Shown here piece by piece: positions 1-9,023 of a stretch of 64,000 nucleotides of DNA (positions within the stretch are counted from its first letter, which is position 1; each line of letters opens with the position of its first letter). Source of the stretch: Facklamia lactis (GTDB lineage Bacteria; Bacillota; Bacilli; Lactobacillales; Aerococcaceae); contig NZ_JACBXQ010000002.1 in assembly GCF_015863205.1 (NCBI RefSeq), forward strand, positions 124,001 to 188,000, in the 5' to 3' direction. The notes beneath the pieces were generated by a model that was not told the DNA's origin, made no database searches, and was given only the letters and a program-made list of their open reading frames with translations. A program made the position numbers and the translations under genes.

Positions 1-409
1 TGTCTTCAGCTGTGCCTTGCAATTCATTTTCAGCACTAACTGAAATGTCTTCAGCTTTAGCTGCTAATGTCTCACGAGAATGACGCAATTCTTCCTTAAC
101 ATTTCCCCATTCTTTCGATGCTTCATCTTTAAAATCACTTGCTTGTCGCTTTAAATTTTCCGCAGATGACTTAAGACTTACACGAATATCATCACTCGCT
201 ACAGAAGCAGCATCATACATTTCAACACCACGTTCAACAGCATATTCAGTGTAATCGTTCGCTCTTTCTAACCAATAATCTACTTCATCATTAATGTCTT
301 TACGTAATTCTTCACCTGATTTAGGAGCATACAACAAAGCTGCAATTCCACCAATTGTTGCTCCAATAATTGCTCCTAATAAAAATCCATCATTATTATT
401 ATTACTCAT
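1..409 (-). CDS. YtxH-domain protein (partial, runs off left edge)
   Basis: Reading from the ATG at 409 gives a polyasparagine start followed by a glycine-rich membrane segment (GFLLGAIIGATIGGIAALLY) and then APKSGEELR, the signature of YtxH proteins: one N-terminal membrane span and a long amphipathic cytoplasmic helix. The rest is charged and coiled-coil-like (repeated Asp/Glu/Lys with Ala and Ser). The frame is open to base 1, so the C-terminus is missing. It starts inside the stop region of the DUF948 gene upstream (8-base overlap), so the two are translationally coupled. YtxH proteins are general-stress or envelope-associated; the biochemical role is not known. Confidence 0.85.
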   Translation of the reverse strand, partial: MSNNNNDGFLLGAIIGATIGGIAALLYAPKSGEELRKDINDEVDYWLERANDYTEYAVERGVEMYDAASVASDDIRVSLKSSAENLKRQASDFKDEASKEWGNVKEELRHSRETLAAKAEDISVSAENELQGTAED

Positions 410-1046
410 TATCATCATGCTCCTTTGTACTTATAGTAATTTCGCCAGCCGTTGTAGACGGTCGATGATCAGTAAAATTAGATAAATTTGATGCAGTCGA
501 ATTATTATTCGTAGTTTCTACAGTTGGTTCAAGATATAAGTCAGCAAGGTCTTCTGAAGGAAGTAATTCTGTATCTTCCTCATAAACACTCTCAACATTG
601 TTGCTCAAATCACTTTTATGTGATCTTTTCTTACTTTTAGACTTTAAAGCTTGAGTAGCACGAACGAATTTACTCAATGGCGACTTACTTTTACGCTGTG
701 AACTTACACCTGACACTAAGTTTGTAGCCATAGTTTTTGTTGTATCATTTAATTCTGATACTGAGACTCCTAGATCACCAATTGCTGTAAACAATGGATC
801 TGTTTTGCCAAGTTTCCCATTAATATCATCTACTAGAGAATTACTCTTATTAAGCAGTCCTTCCACTTCAATTGATAAGTTGTCAACATCTTTTGTTACA
901 ATATCAATCGTCGTATTCAAACGGTTGACAGTTTCCTTCAGCTCCGTCAGAACACCTGAAACTTTAATTAAACTTAGAGATAAAAAGACGACTAATACTG
1001 CAAAGGCTATAGCAGCTATAATTGCTGCGATTTGACCTATTGTCAT
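402..1046 (-). CDS. DUF948 family membrane protein
   Basis: The protein begins MTIGQIAAIIAAIAFAVLVV, a single N-terminal membrane anchor, followed by a heptad-like region (roughly residues 30-110) with TELKETVNRLNTTIDIV, typical of DUF948 proteins that are paired with YtxH proteins in Firmicutes. The C-terminal half is basic and then acidic, low in complexity and probably disordered. I place the start at the ATG at 1046, 11 bases after AAAGGAG; two upstream in-frame start codons (1055 and 1058) overlap that ribosome site and are less likely. The stop overlaps the next gene's start. Function is unknown; an envelope-stress role is only inferred from the pairing. Confidence 0.8.
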   Translation of the reverse strand: MTIGQIAAIIAAIAFAVLVVFLSLSLIKVSGVLTELKETVNRLNTTIDIVTKDVDNLSIEVEGLLNKSNSLVDDINGKLGKTDPLFTAIGDLGVSVSELNDTTKTMATNLVSGVSSQRKSKSPLSKFVRATQALKSKSKKRSHKSDLSNNVESVYEEDTELLPSEDLADLYLEPTVETTNNNSTASNLSNFTDHRPSTTAGEITISTKEHDDNE

Positions 1047-1162
1047 AAGATTCATCACTCCTTTGCTGAATTTTTATATTTTTAATATAGCACGTTTTAA
1101 TTTTAAACTCAATTGTTAACGCTTAAAGCTAAAAAGATATTGCTATTTTTTTTATAAAAAAA

Positions 1163-1185
1163 GAATTCCATTAATAATGGAATTC
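1163..1185 (-). terminator. Rho-independent terminator overlapping the cbpB stop codon
   Basis: A perfect 10-bp stem (GAATTCCATT / AATGGAATTC) with a 3-base loop is followed on the minus strand by seven T. The stem includes the stop codon of the CBS-domain gene, so the gene and its terminator share bases. Confidence 0.85.
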
Positions 1186-1698
1186 CTCACTATTTTTTTG
1201 AATCAACATTTCAAGATCGCTGCCAAATTTTACAATTTCATTTAATTTAGGATTATGCAATAAAGCGTTTAAACGCTTTAACACTGCATTACGTGTAATG
1301 ATCCCAATAAATTCTTTATTTTCTAAGTCATTCACTACACAGACAAAATTATTGTCCAATAATTTATAGATGATTGAATCTATCTCTTCATCTTGAGTAA
1401 TAAATTCTGGTTTTCTTAATTCAATTTGGTCAATTGTCTTTCCTTCTAAGTTATCCATATCCATATCTTCCAAAGTCATTGCTTCCTGAATGATCATTGT
1501 TATATTTAATAAACCAACCATCTGTCCTGTTTTTTTCAAAACAGGAATCATCGCATAATTAACGGAAGTTAAAACGAGTAAACCATGCATCAAACTATTA
1601 AAGTCATATAAATAGGCTACATCTTTCTCGGGAATAATCAAGCTCTGAATATCATCAACAATCATATGTCGAAGTTTAGGGTTGATCAATGTTTTCAT
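1171..1698 (-). CDS. cbpB: Tandem CBS-domain protein, CbpB/DarB (YkuL) family
   Basis: About 175 residues carrying two CBS motifs (roughly 25-80 and 95-150; HGLLVLTSVNYAMIPVLKK and NNFVCVVNDLENKEFIGIIT). The order and spacing match B. subtilis YkuL/DarB and Listeria CbpB, small cytoplasmic proteins that bind cyclic di-AMP and, when free of it, stimulate the (p)ppGpp synthetase Rel. The family assignment rests on the overall pattern; ligand binding is inferred. Start options are 1704 and 1698, both inside the end of the upstream phosphodiesterase gene, so expression is coupled to it. It is the last gene of the murI-rdgB-yfcE-cbpB operon and ends in a terminator. Confidence 0.8.
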   Translation of the reverse strand: MKTLINPKLRHMIVDDIQSLIIPEKDVAYLYDFNSLMHGLLVLTSVNYAMIPVLKKTGQMVGLLNITMIIQEAMTLEDMDMDNLEGKTIDQIELRKPEFITQDEEIDSIIYKLLDNNFVCVVNDLENKEFIGIITRNAVLKRLNALLHNPKLNEIVKFGSDLEMLIQKNSEEFHY

Positions 1699-2218
1699 CT
1701 CCATCTAAAGTAAAATATTGAGACAATTCCTGTATATAGTTTCCATCCTGATTATAATAATCTACTCGATATGAATTCTCATTTATCACAACTATCGCAA
1801 ACGTTCTCCCAGAATACTCGCCCCTAGATTGCGATAAAGAGCCTGGGTTAACCATTAAGATACGATCTTTATATTCAGCGTAAAGGCGATGTGTATGCCC
1901 ATGAAAAAGAAAGGAGGCTTGATTATCTTTGGCTAATTCATACAAACCTAAGTTACTTCGATTAACATTTTGAATATGTCCATGAGTCAGAATAACTTTT
2001 CCAACTGGTGTATCAACTATTTGAATATTTTCGTATCCAGCATGGAAATCCATATTGCCTGCTACCACTGCATCGAATTCTCTCCATATTGTATGATTCG
2101 TTGTAAATTCAGAGTCGCCACAATGAAATAAGTAGTCAACCTGACCTTTAAATTTATGAACAAGCTTGTTAACGGTCGATTCATTTCCATGATTATCACT
2201 CATTACTAAAAATTTCAT
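1676..2218 (-). CDS. YfcE/MJ0936-type metallophosphoesterase
   Basis: A 180-residue calcineurin-like phosphoesterase. The metal-ligand motifs are visible in order: SDNHGN near the start (usual form D-x-H), HCGDSE (GD), AGNMDF (GN with D in place of the common H/C), LTHGH and FHGHTHR (GHTH). These proteins are manganese-dependent phosphodiesterases of cytoplasmic localisation with poorly defined substrates. The ATG overlaps the TGA of rdgB by four bases (ATGA). The order murI-rdgB-yfcE is common in Firmicutes, where B. subtilis ysnB lies beside rdgB. Confidence 0.88.
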   Translation of the reverse strand: MKFLVMSDNHGNESTVNKLVHKFKGQVDYLFHCGDSEFTTNHTIWREFDAVVAGNMDFHAGYENIQIVDTPVGKVILTHGHIQNVNRSNLGLYELAKDNQASFLFHGHTHRLYAEYKDRILMVNPGSLSQSRGEYSGRTFAIVVINENSYRVDYYNQDGNYIQELSQYFTLDGDENIDQP

Positions 2219-2820
2219 CTCTTAAATTCCTCCAACCATTCAGGCATTTCGTTCATTAAATTCATTACCGCTTTCGCTCGATGAGAAATCTGATTTTTTC
2301 GCTCAGATGTTAATTCTGCAAAAGTTTTATTTTCAAGTTCATAGATAAAAATCGGATCATATCCAAACCCATTATCGCCATGTTCTTCATAGGCAATCAA
2401 ACCATCTACTCTTCCTTCTACTACTAACGAATCTCTACCTGGATATGCAAGAACGATACAAGTCGAAAAGAAAGCAGCGCGATCTTCACCATGATATCCT
2501 TCTAATTTTGATAAAAGTTTGTCTATATTTTTTTGATCATTACTAGGCTCTCCTGCATAACGTGCAGAAAATACACCTGGTTCTCCATCTAAAATAGGAA
2601 CTGATAGTCCTGAATCGTCCGATAAACATAGGCAATTAAGTTCTTTCGCAATGGTTTCTGCTTTTAGTCGAGCATTCTCTTCAAATGTTTTACCTGTTTC
2701 TTCTACTTCATCCAATTCTGGATAATCAATTAAAGAAGTAATATCAAAACCTTTAGGCTTTAACAATTTTTCAAATTCTGCAACTTTACCTTTATTATGA
2801 CTCGCAATTAGTAGCTTCAA
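2215..2820 (-). CDS. rdgB: XTP/dITP diphosphatase (non-canonical purine NTPase), RdgB/HAM1
   Basis: A 201-residue Maf/HAM1-type pyrophosphatase that removes deaminated purine nucleotides (dITP, XTP) from the pool. Visible signatures: ASHNKGKVAEF at the N-terminus (nucleotide contact), FEENARLKAE, CLSDDSGL with the catalytic acidic pair, PGVFSARYAG, and GFGYDPIF with SHRAKA near the end. The start is a TTG at 2820, nine bases after GGAG, and lies within the 3' end of murI. Length is normal for the family. Confidence 0.95.
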   Translation of the reverse strand: MKLLIASHNKGKVAEFEKLLKPKGFDITSLIDYPELDEVEETGKTFEENARLKAETIAKELNCLCLSDDSGLSVPILDGEPGVFSARYAGEPSNDQKNIDKLLSKLEGYHGEDRAAFFSTCIVLAYPGRDSLVVEGRVDGLIAYEEHGDNGFGYDPIFIYELENKTFAELTSERKNQISHRAKAVMNLMNEMPEWLEEFKR

Positions 2821-3643
2821 CGATAATTTCTCCTTTTATTCTACACTGTCTGACGACAATATCATCTGCCTTTAACCACTTTCCAGCTATCACCTTAAAT
2901 GGCTCAATCTCGCCAGTTGTATAATAAATTTGACTAGCTGGATCTTGCTCTTGTTCCTCAGCGGTCCGACTTAAATTAAAATAATCCAATAACATACTCA
3001 CCTCATTAATTGTTTCGACGCCAGAATCAATGAGGTGTACTTTTGAACCGGATGCTTCTTTTATTTCTCTTTTCATCAATGGATAATGAGTGCAACCCAA
3101 TACAAGCGTATCAATACCTGATTGAATTATAGGCTTTAGCACCTCATTCACATGGGGTTGTGTTGACGATTCGTCTAGTCGGTCCTCCTCAACTAACTCA
3201 ACAAAACTAGGACAAGCTAAGCTCTCAACTTTAACTTTAGCTGTTTTTTCTAGAATAGTCCGAGTATACAGCTGACTATTAATCGTTCCTGCCGTCCCTA
3301 TAACTCCTATTTGGTTATTCTGAGTTTGTTTAATAGCAGCCCGACTTCCAGAAGCAATCACCCCCACCACCGGAATCGGCAAAACTGCCTTTAATTCATC
3401 CAAGGCAGCTGCGGTACCAGTATTACAAGCAATCACTAACATTTTTATCCCTTTTTCTCGTAAGAAATGGGTTAATTGCCAAATAAATTTTCGCACTTCC
3501 ATTAAAGAGCGAGGACCATAAGGACAACGAGCATTATCACCTAAATATATAATCGACTCATTGGGGAGTTGTTTCAAGCTCTGCTTAACAACTGTTAAGC
3601 CCCCATATCCTGAATCAATAAAACCAATTGGTAATTCTTTCAT
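2795..3643 (-). CDS. murI: Glutamate racemase
   Basis: Interconverts L- and D-glutamate to supply D-Glu for peptidoglycan. The two catalytic cysteines are in the usual settings: IACNTGTAAALDEL (about residue 73) and VLGCTHYPL (about residue 184). The N-terminal IGFIDSGYGGLTVV carries the catalytic-loop Asp and Ser. Length (282 aa) is slightly above the usual 265-275. It is the first gene of a four-gene operon; its 3' end overlaps rdgB by 26 bases. Confidence 0.96.
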   Translation of the reverse strand: MKELPIGFIDSGYGGLTVVKQSLKQLPNESIIYLGDNARCPYGPRSLMEVRKFIWQLTHFLREKGIKMLVIACNTGTAAALDELKAVLPIPVVGVIASGSRAAIKQTQNNQIGVIGTAGTINSQLYTRTILEKTAKVKVESLACPSFVELVEEDRLDESSTQPHVNEVLKPIIQSGIDTLVLGCTHYPLMKREIKEASGSKVHLIDSGVETINEVSMLLDYFNLSRTAEEQEQDPASQIYYTTGEIEPFKVIAGKWLKADDIVVRQCRIKGEIIVEATNCES

Positions 3644-3786
3644 TTATCTTACCTCTCTTCACGAAAATTATTTTACCATACTTTAAAAATGAAAGCTGTG
3701 AAGATAGATTGAAAGAAGTATATTTTATCCTTTAATCTATAAGAAAAAGTCATGATTAGCTCCCCCCAATATTCTACACATTATAA

Positions 3787-3820
3787 GAAAAGTCCTTGGG
3801 AGAACTCCCAAGGACTTTTC
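3787..3820 (-). terminator. Terminator of the ABC transporter operon
   Basis: A perfect 16-bp stem with a 2-base loop lies 10 bases past the permease stop. The outer bases are A/T-rich (GAAAAG... / ...CTTTTC), so it can work on either strand. Confidence 0.85.
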
Positions 3821-3830
3821 AATCAACTCA

Positions 3831-5162
3831 TTATTTTTTTTTGTTCTCATTCTTCCAAATTGCTAAGGATTGTTTAAAAGTTCCAATTAAGCCTTTTTCA
3901 CTATACACCAACACATTTGATTTATAAAATATAACAGAAACTGCGACACACAGAATGAGAAACGCTACAACTACCGCAACCGATATCCAGATTTCTCCCG
4001 TTCCAACTGTGTCATTTGCTATCCTAAACGGCATAATAAATGAGGTAAATAAAGGTATAAAGGAACCTACTTGAACAACAGATGAATTTGGAGATTTTAG
4101 AGCATACAAGGCGATATAGAATCCAGCTACTCCCATCAAGGTTATCGGTGTAATCATCTTGTTTACATCCTCTGTTCTAGAAACTAAAGAACCTAAAAAG
4201 GCAGCAATTACCGAATAAATAGCAATTCCAAGCACGGCAAAGAGTACACCATATAGTAAAACAGGCCGAACAGCTGCGACATAATCAGAGATTAAGGCAG
4301 GATCAATCATATTCCCTGCTTCCATCTCCGCACCTTGAAACTGTCCTTGATTTTTCATCATAAAATCAGCCATAAATAGTCCACCCAGATATGAAAATAA
4401 CATTCCAATTGCTCCATAAATCAGTAATTGGGTCAAAATAACCATTGCAATTCCCAACAACTTACCAAAAAAATGATGCACAGCTGATACACTCGATAAA
4501 ATAATTTCCATTATCCGAGAACCTTTTTCAGCAGCCACCTCCTGTGAAACAATCGTGACATAATTCATGATAAAGATAAATACCACAAAACACACTACAT
4601 AAGCCACTGCTATCTTCGCACCCATAACCGGATCATCATCTGACACCTGAGTGATCTCTCCATCATCACTTTGCATCCTGATCGTTTCAATATTAATTTT
4701 ACTATCAGTTAATTTAGCTACTTTTGCTTGATCAAGATTTAATTTCTCAGCATTAAGTTGAAGATTTAAATCAGATAAAGCCTCTTCCATATTAGTGGTA
4801 TTAATATTTTTACCAGAATTATTACGATAGAATTTCGCACTAAAAGAGTCATCCTGGTCTTCGACTAACAGATACCCATCAATTTCTCCATCTATTAGTT
4901 GCTGGTCGGCTTGTTCTTGATTCAAATCAAATAAATATTCATTATCATCTTCTAAGCCTTTGATGGTTGAAACAACCTCTTCATTCTGACTAAGAATGGC
5001 AACATCCCCAACTGAAGATGTCAATTGGTCTTGATAAATAAAATAACCAACGCCAGCAATAACTAACCCCATGACGATCGGTCCAGCTATCATCCAGAAA
5101 AAGGCCCAGGATTTCACATTTTTACGAAAGACTTCTTTGGCTATAATCCAAATTTTATCCAT
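3831..5162 (-). CDS. ABC-2 type transporter permease (NatB/YhaP-like)
   Basis: About 443 residues with one membrane span near residue 30, a large extracytoplasmic domain (about 45-170, acidic), then five spans in the C-terminal half. The motif AEKGSRIMEIILSSVSAVHHFFGKLLG is the typical ABC-2 exporter cytoplasmic loop. Its closest well-known relatives are NatB and YhaP, sodium or drug extrusion permeases. The substrate cannot be read from sequence. I choose the ATG at 5162, nine bases after AGGTG; a GTG at 5174 is the alternative. It overlaps the stop of its ATPase partner by 8 bases, so the two form one unit. Confidence 0.85.
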   Translation of the reverse strand: MDKIWIIAKEVFRKNVKSWAFFWMIAGPIVMGLVIAGVGYFIYQDQLTSSVGDVAILSQNEEVVSTIKGLEDDNEYLFDLNQEQADQQLIDGEIDGYLLVEDQDDSFSAKFYRNNSGKNINTTNMEEALSDLNLQLNAEKLNLDQAKVAKLTDSKINIETIRMQSDDGEITQVSDDDPVMGAKIAVAYVVCFVVFIFIMNYVTIVSQEVAAEKGSRIMEIILSSVSAVHHFFGKLLGIAMVILTQLLIYGAIGMLFSYLGGLFMADFMMKNQGQFQGAEMEAGNMIDPALISDYVAAVRPVLLYGVLFAVLGIAIYSVIAAFLGSLVSRTEDVNKMITPITLMGVAGFYIALYALKSPNSSVVQVGSFIPLFTSFIMPFRIANDTVGTGEIWISVAVVVAFLILCVAVSVIFYKSNVLVYSEKGLIGTFKQSLAIWKNENKKK

Positions 5163-6063
5163 GGATCGCTTCACCTGCTTTCATCTTAAATATTTCCTCT
5201 AAACTTGGAGGCTGCTGACTAAACATTGAGATATATTGACCCTTTGTAATTTTTTGGAAGAGATCTCGACCATAACTTTCATCTTCTAATATTAATGTAT
5301 AGTTATTTGGACTCGTCTTCATGACTGTTTGAACACCTTCTAATTGTTCTAAATCTTCTACAGTCCAGCAGTCGGTTTCTAAAAATATTTTTATTCTTCC
5401 AAAGTTTTCTCTCACATCTTGAATAGTACCATAGAGTACTTGCTCTCCGTTAACTATCATCGCTAACTTATCGCAAATTTCAGATACATTCGACATATTA
5501 TGGCTCGAAAAAATAATGCTAGAGCCGTTCTCTTTTAATTCTATAATGCCTTGCTTCAACAAATCTGCATTAACAGGATCTAGTCCAGAGAATGGTTCAT
5601 CTAGAATCACTAATTTGGGACGATGGATCAACGTTGCGATTAATTGGACTTTTTGCTGATTTCCCTTCGAAAGTGTATTGATTTTATCCTTTCGATTACC
5701 TTTTACGGCAAATTTCTTCATCCATTCATCGATCTCCAATAAAACATTTTGGCGTTTCATTCCTCTTAAGGTTGCAAAATATACAATTTGATCTTCAATT
5801 GTCATTTTATCGTACAAGCCACGCTCTTCTGGAAGATAACCTACGAGCTCATAAACTTTCTTATTCATCGGTTGCTTATCCCACAAAACTTTTCCACCCT
5901 TTTCAGGGGATAAAAAATCTAAAATCATTCGAAACACCGTGGTTTTCCCTGAACCATTAGGACCAATGAAGCCCATAATAGTTCCAGGTTCCACACTAAA
6001 AGATACATCTTTAACCGCTCGGATTGAACCGAAGTTTTTAGCTAGATGTTTAACTTCTAACAT
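5155..6063 (-). CDS. ABC transporter ATP-binding protein (NatA/YhaQ-like)
   Basis: A 302-residue ABC ATPase. Walker A is GPNGSGKTT (about 35-43), the signature is LSKGNQQKVQ, Walker B is LVILDEPFSGLDP, and the switch histidine is in SSHNMSN. The signature has LSKGN rather than the canonical LSGGQ, which is normal for this branch. A C-terminal extension of about 80 residues (DUF4162 type) is present. It drives the permease encoded immediately downstream with an 8-base overlap. Start at ATG 6063, preceded by AGAGGTG. Confidence 0.92.
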   Translation of the reverse strand: MLEVKHLAKNFGSIRAVKDVSFSVEPGTIMGFIGPNGSGKTTVFRMILDFLSPEKGGKVLWDKQPMNKKVYELVGYLPEERGLYDKMTIEDQIVYFATLRGMKRQNVLLEIDEWMKKFAVKGNRKDKINTLSKGNQQKVQLIATLIHRPKLVILDEPFSGLDPVNADLLKQGIIELKENGSSIIFSSHNMSNVSEICDKLAMIVNGEQVLYGTIQDVRENFGRIKIFLETDCWTVEDLEQLEGVQTVMKTSPNNYTLILEDESYGRDLFQKITKGQYISMFSQQPPSLEEIFKMKAGEAIHG

Positions 6064-6182
6064 TTGGCACCTCTTTCATAATAGTCTATTTTCATTATAG
6101 ATGACTTAATAAACTAAAAAAAGAGACTTGTAGTAAATTTAAAATAATTAATTTATTAATATCTATTTAATAAAGAGATAAT

Positions 6183-7943
6183 CTAGTTAACATTTTCAAT
6201 TAAGGGATCCACTGTTGTCTCACTTGTTTCTTCTACAGTGGCTTCTTCATCGGCATTATCTCCAAAACTTTTACTTAGATCAACAGAATAAATAGATCCC
6301 TCAGTATCTACAGTAAAGTTAATATCTTGACCTTCTTGAACAAATGGTAAAAATTCATTGAGTGCAAGTGGTGCTTGATACACTTTACCATCCATCATGA
6401 AGTAATACATCGTTTGTCCATCTTGGACAACCGCTTGAATGGACTCCACTTGTCCCGTTAGTTCTTGAAGATTTTCTTGGCTAATAGACTCTAAATCTAG
6501 CGGTTGATCCTCCGCATATTGCTTCATAAGTTGAGTCAGGCTTGGTGCCACATATACTTGTTGATAATTTTGAACATCCACTAAAGCATAATCTTTAATT
6601 AAGCCGGAAGAATCTTTTAAAGTAAGAATATACATCGGTTTATTTTGTAAATTAATTAAAAGAGGGAAAGTCGCTTTATAACCGGTTTCTTGAACTGACC
6701 CTTCAGCAGATTGCATTGCAGAAAATTCCTCAGCAGCAGAAAGAGGAAACATCGAGGATTCTTTCGTTCTTAAATTAACTAAAACAAAGCCAATATTAGA
6801 ATCATCGGCTACTACAGAAGTAATTCCCGTATAAAGATATAAGTCATCATTCATAGGAATATAATTATATCCCTCAGTTGCTTCAGTCACTCCTTCTTTT
6901 GCAAAAAGAGAATTCCAAAATCCATTTTTATACTGTCCATTTAAATTGAGTTGATGCATGATCAACTCAGCCGAATATACCCTATCTACCCATCCAGGAA
7001 CCTCGTCCAATTCATATTTTTGATGGTCACCGGTCATAGCATTTACGATTACTAGTCCTGTTGGTTCTGCTTCACGAAGAAAGAACTTTCTACCATAAGT
7101 CGTTGCAATATAATATGGAATTCCTTCATCATCCACTTCAAAAGAAGGTTGCCCAAATATATTAAAAGGATAATTAAATCGTAGATGACGATAGATATTA
7201 CGGCCCAGATGTTCCGCAAAAGAATAACGAATAGGCTGCTCTGGACTTTTAACTTCTACCTTTCCTGTAACATTATCTACCTGTAAATAATGAGGAATTC
7301 CATCTTTGAAATTATTTAGCCACTTAAAAAAACCAGCATACTTTAACGGTGTCACTCGATAGGGTTTTGCCGAAATATTAATTTGTGTATACTCTTCTGA
7401 AGCTTCAAATTGCGATACCAAATCAGTTAAAGCTCCCAAATGTCGATTTCCTAATCGAACAGCAGTGTCACGGTCAACAAGAGGAATTTGATCAATATTA
7501 CTTTCCGGAAACTCACTTTTGAAATCTTTAGTAACGGGTTGAATCAGATTTGCATATTGTTTGGAAATAAATAAAGGAGAGAAAATTAAATGACCAGCCA
7601 AGGCTAACAATAATAGCAAGGGGATCGGAATAAAAAACCACCGATATTTTTTGGGTAACTTAATTCCTTTTATCTCTAAAGATTGATAATTTTGATTTTT
7701 TATTTTTTGCAACCATCCACTTGAATCAGTAAACAATTCAATAATAAACACCCCGATCAATGCGATTGCTAGAAAAATCCAGAAATCTAACGACGCATAA
7801 TGAAAAGGGGGCAAAACTAAATAATAATAGATTGAGAGAAAAATCATTAACACTAAATATAAATATCTTGGACTAAACTTTTTGATTTTATTTATTTTAT
7901 TAAAAGAAGATGCTGAATTAGGTGTAACATCTTTTACAGGCAT
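6183..7943 (-). CDS. Large membrane-anchored protein of unknown function
   Basis: I do not recognise this 586-residue protein. The first 125 residues hold three probable membrane segments (about 29-47, 52-70, 107-127). After that comes a long soluble, probably extracytoplasmic region rich in aromatic and beta-forming residues (for example RYSFAEHLGRNIYRHLRFNYPF, which has a basic cluster, and two NVTGK/NAMTGD turns that look like internal repeats). The last 25 residues are Glu/Thr-rich. The start has a good GGAGGG site. It stands alone between the ABC pair and the pyridoxal kinase. A role in envelope assembly is possible but not supported by any motif I can name. Confidence 0.7.
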   Translation of the reverse strand: MPVKDVTPNSASSFNKINKIKKFSPRYLYLVLMIFLSIYYYLVLPPFHYASLDFWIFLAIALIGVFIIELFTDSSGWLQKIKNQNYQSLEIKGIKLPKKYRWFFIPIPLLLLLALAGHLIFSPLFISKQYANLIQPVTKDFKSEFPESNIDQIPLVDRDTAVRLGNRHLGALTDLVSQFEASEEYTQINISAKPYRVTPLKYAGFFKWLNNFKDGIPHYLQVDNVTGKVEVKSPEQPIRYSFAEHLGRNIYRHLRFNYPFNIFGQPSFEVDDEGIPYYIATTYGRKFFLREAEPTGLVIVNAMTGDHQKYELDEVPGWVDRVYSAELIMHQLNLNGQYKNGFWNSLFAKEGVTEATEGYNYIPMNDDLYLYTGITSVVADDSNIGFVLVNLRTKESSMFPLSAAEEFSAMQSAEGSVQETGYKATFPLLINLQNKPMYILTLKDSSGLIKDYALVDVQNYQQVYVAPSLTQLMKQYAEDQPLDLESISQENLQELTGQVESIQAVVQDGQTMYYFMMDGKVYQAPLALNEFLPFVQEGQDINFTVDTEGSIYSVDLSKSFGDNADEEATVEETSETTVDPLIENVN

Positions 7944-7992
7944 ACTATCCCTCCATAATTTTTAAAATTCTATTGTTTTATTCGATACAAGT

Positions 7993-8880
7993 CTACTGAC
8001 GTAAGCTAATAAAATGTTCTGCTATCGTAGCTAAAAAAGGCTCAAAATGAATAGGGCCTACTTGATAATCATTTTTTTTGATTGAATAGGGAATAAGTTC
8101 TTCTACAATCTGACTGGTAAATTCTATTGACTGTTTAATCGTTTCCCCCGCTAAAAAATTACCGGCAACTAATGAAATAACGGTATCTCCTGTTCCAAAA
8201 ACATAGCCATCAAAATGTTGATGTAAAACCGTACCTGCTTCTCCATTCTGACAAGCATAATAAAAACCAATCTTATTATCTCCAACTTCATTATGATCTC
8301 GAGCTCCAGTAATAATAACTGTCTCAGCACCTAAAGATAAGATGTCTTGTGCAATTCCAGCGATTTCTTCAACTTGAAAATTTTCTTTATACTCTTGGTT
8401 TAAAATCAAACACGCTTCTGTTAAATTTGGCATCACAATATCAGCGTATTGAATTAATTCACGCAAATGAAGAGCGACTTCTTTATCAAATCCTTTATAA
8501 AACCTGCCATGATCCCCCATTATAGGATCCATGATCAATTTAATTGAAGGATTATGCGCTTTTGCACGTAAATAATAATTTGATAAATCATCAATCTGCT
8601 GCACATCTGCAAAATAACCGGTTAAAACTGCATCAAAATGATACCCCACTTCCTCCCAATGACTTAACATTTGTTGAAACGCTTCCTTCATTGAGTAGCG
8701 TACCATATTTCCTTGTTCGCCTGCATGGGACGAAAGAATTAGAGTGGGTAAAATTGCAGCTTCTAATTGAGCGGCTGCCACCACCGGTAAATTAATTGAA
8801 CCTGCTACTCTACCAGCACCAGGTATATCATTCACTACTAAAATGGATTCTGCATATTTCTTATTCCTCAATGGATACAT
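7993..8880 (-). CDS. Pyridoxal/pyridoxamine kinase (PdxY/PdxK-like)
   Basis: A ribokinase-fold enzyme that phosphorylates B6 vitamers for PLP salvage. Visible: VVNDIPGAGRVAG at the N-terminus, LIMDPIMGDHGRFY in the middle, VMPNLTEACLI, and the anion-hole/catalytic motif FGTGDTVISLVAGNFL, where the Asp is the catalytic base. I choose the ATG at 8880 because GGAGG lies exactly eight bases upstream; an ATG at 8895 sits before that site. Length (295 aa) is usual. It could act on a related pyrimidine such as hydroxymethylpyrimidine, but the motifs fit the pyridoxal kinase group better. Confidence 0.82.
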   Translation of the reverse strand: MYPLRNKKYAESILVVNDIPGAGRVAGSINLPVVAAAQLEAAILPTLILSSHAGEQGNMVRYSMKEAFQQMLSHWEEVGYHFDAVLTGYFADVQQIDDLSNYYLRAKAHNPSIKLIMDPIMGDHGRFYKGFDKEVALHLRELIQYADIVMPNLTEACLILNQEYKENFQVEEIAGIAQDILSLGAETVIITGARDHNEVGDNKIGFYYACQNGEAGTVLHQHFDGYVFGTGDTVISLVAGNFLAGETIKQSIEFTSQIVEELIPYSIKKNDYQVGPIHFEPFLATIAEHFISLRQ

Positions 8881-8955
8881 CTTCTTAACCTCCATTTCTC
8901 TTTTTATTGTAAGCCTTTATCACTAGTAAATAAAGAAGCTTTTAAATATTAATAT

Positions 8956-8999
8956 GAAAAAAGGATTCTTATTACCATGGTAATAAGAATCCTTTTTTC
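8956..8999 (-). terminator. Terminator of ald
   Basis: A 20-bp perfect stem with the loop CATG, A-rich on one flank and T-rich on the other, lies 24 bases past the ald stop. The symmetry means it could act in both directions, but the gene on the other side reads away from it. Confidence 0.85.
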
Positions 9000-9023
9000 A
9001 CTGTTTATTTCTAAATAGCTAAT

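Noticed and set aside
805-1035. 76-residue frame opposite the DUF948 gene
   Set aside because: Antisense shadow; the opposite strand has a coherent protein with ribosome site.
1091-1170. cre-like GTTAACGCTTAAA upstream of the DUF948 gene
   Set aside because: Two core deviations and no nearby promoter could be placed.
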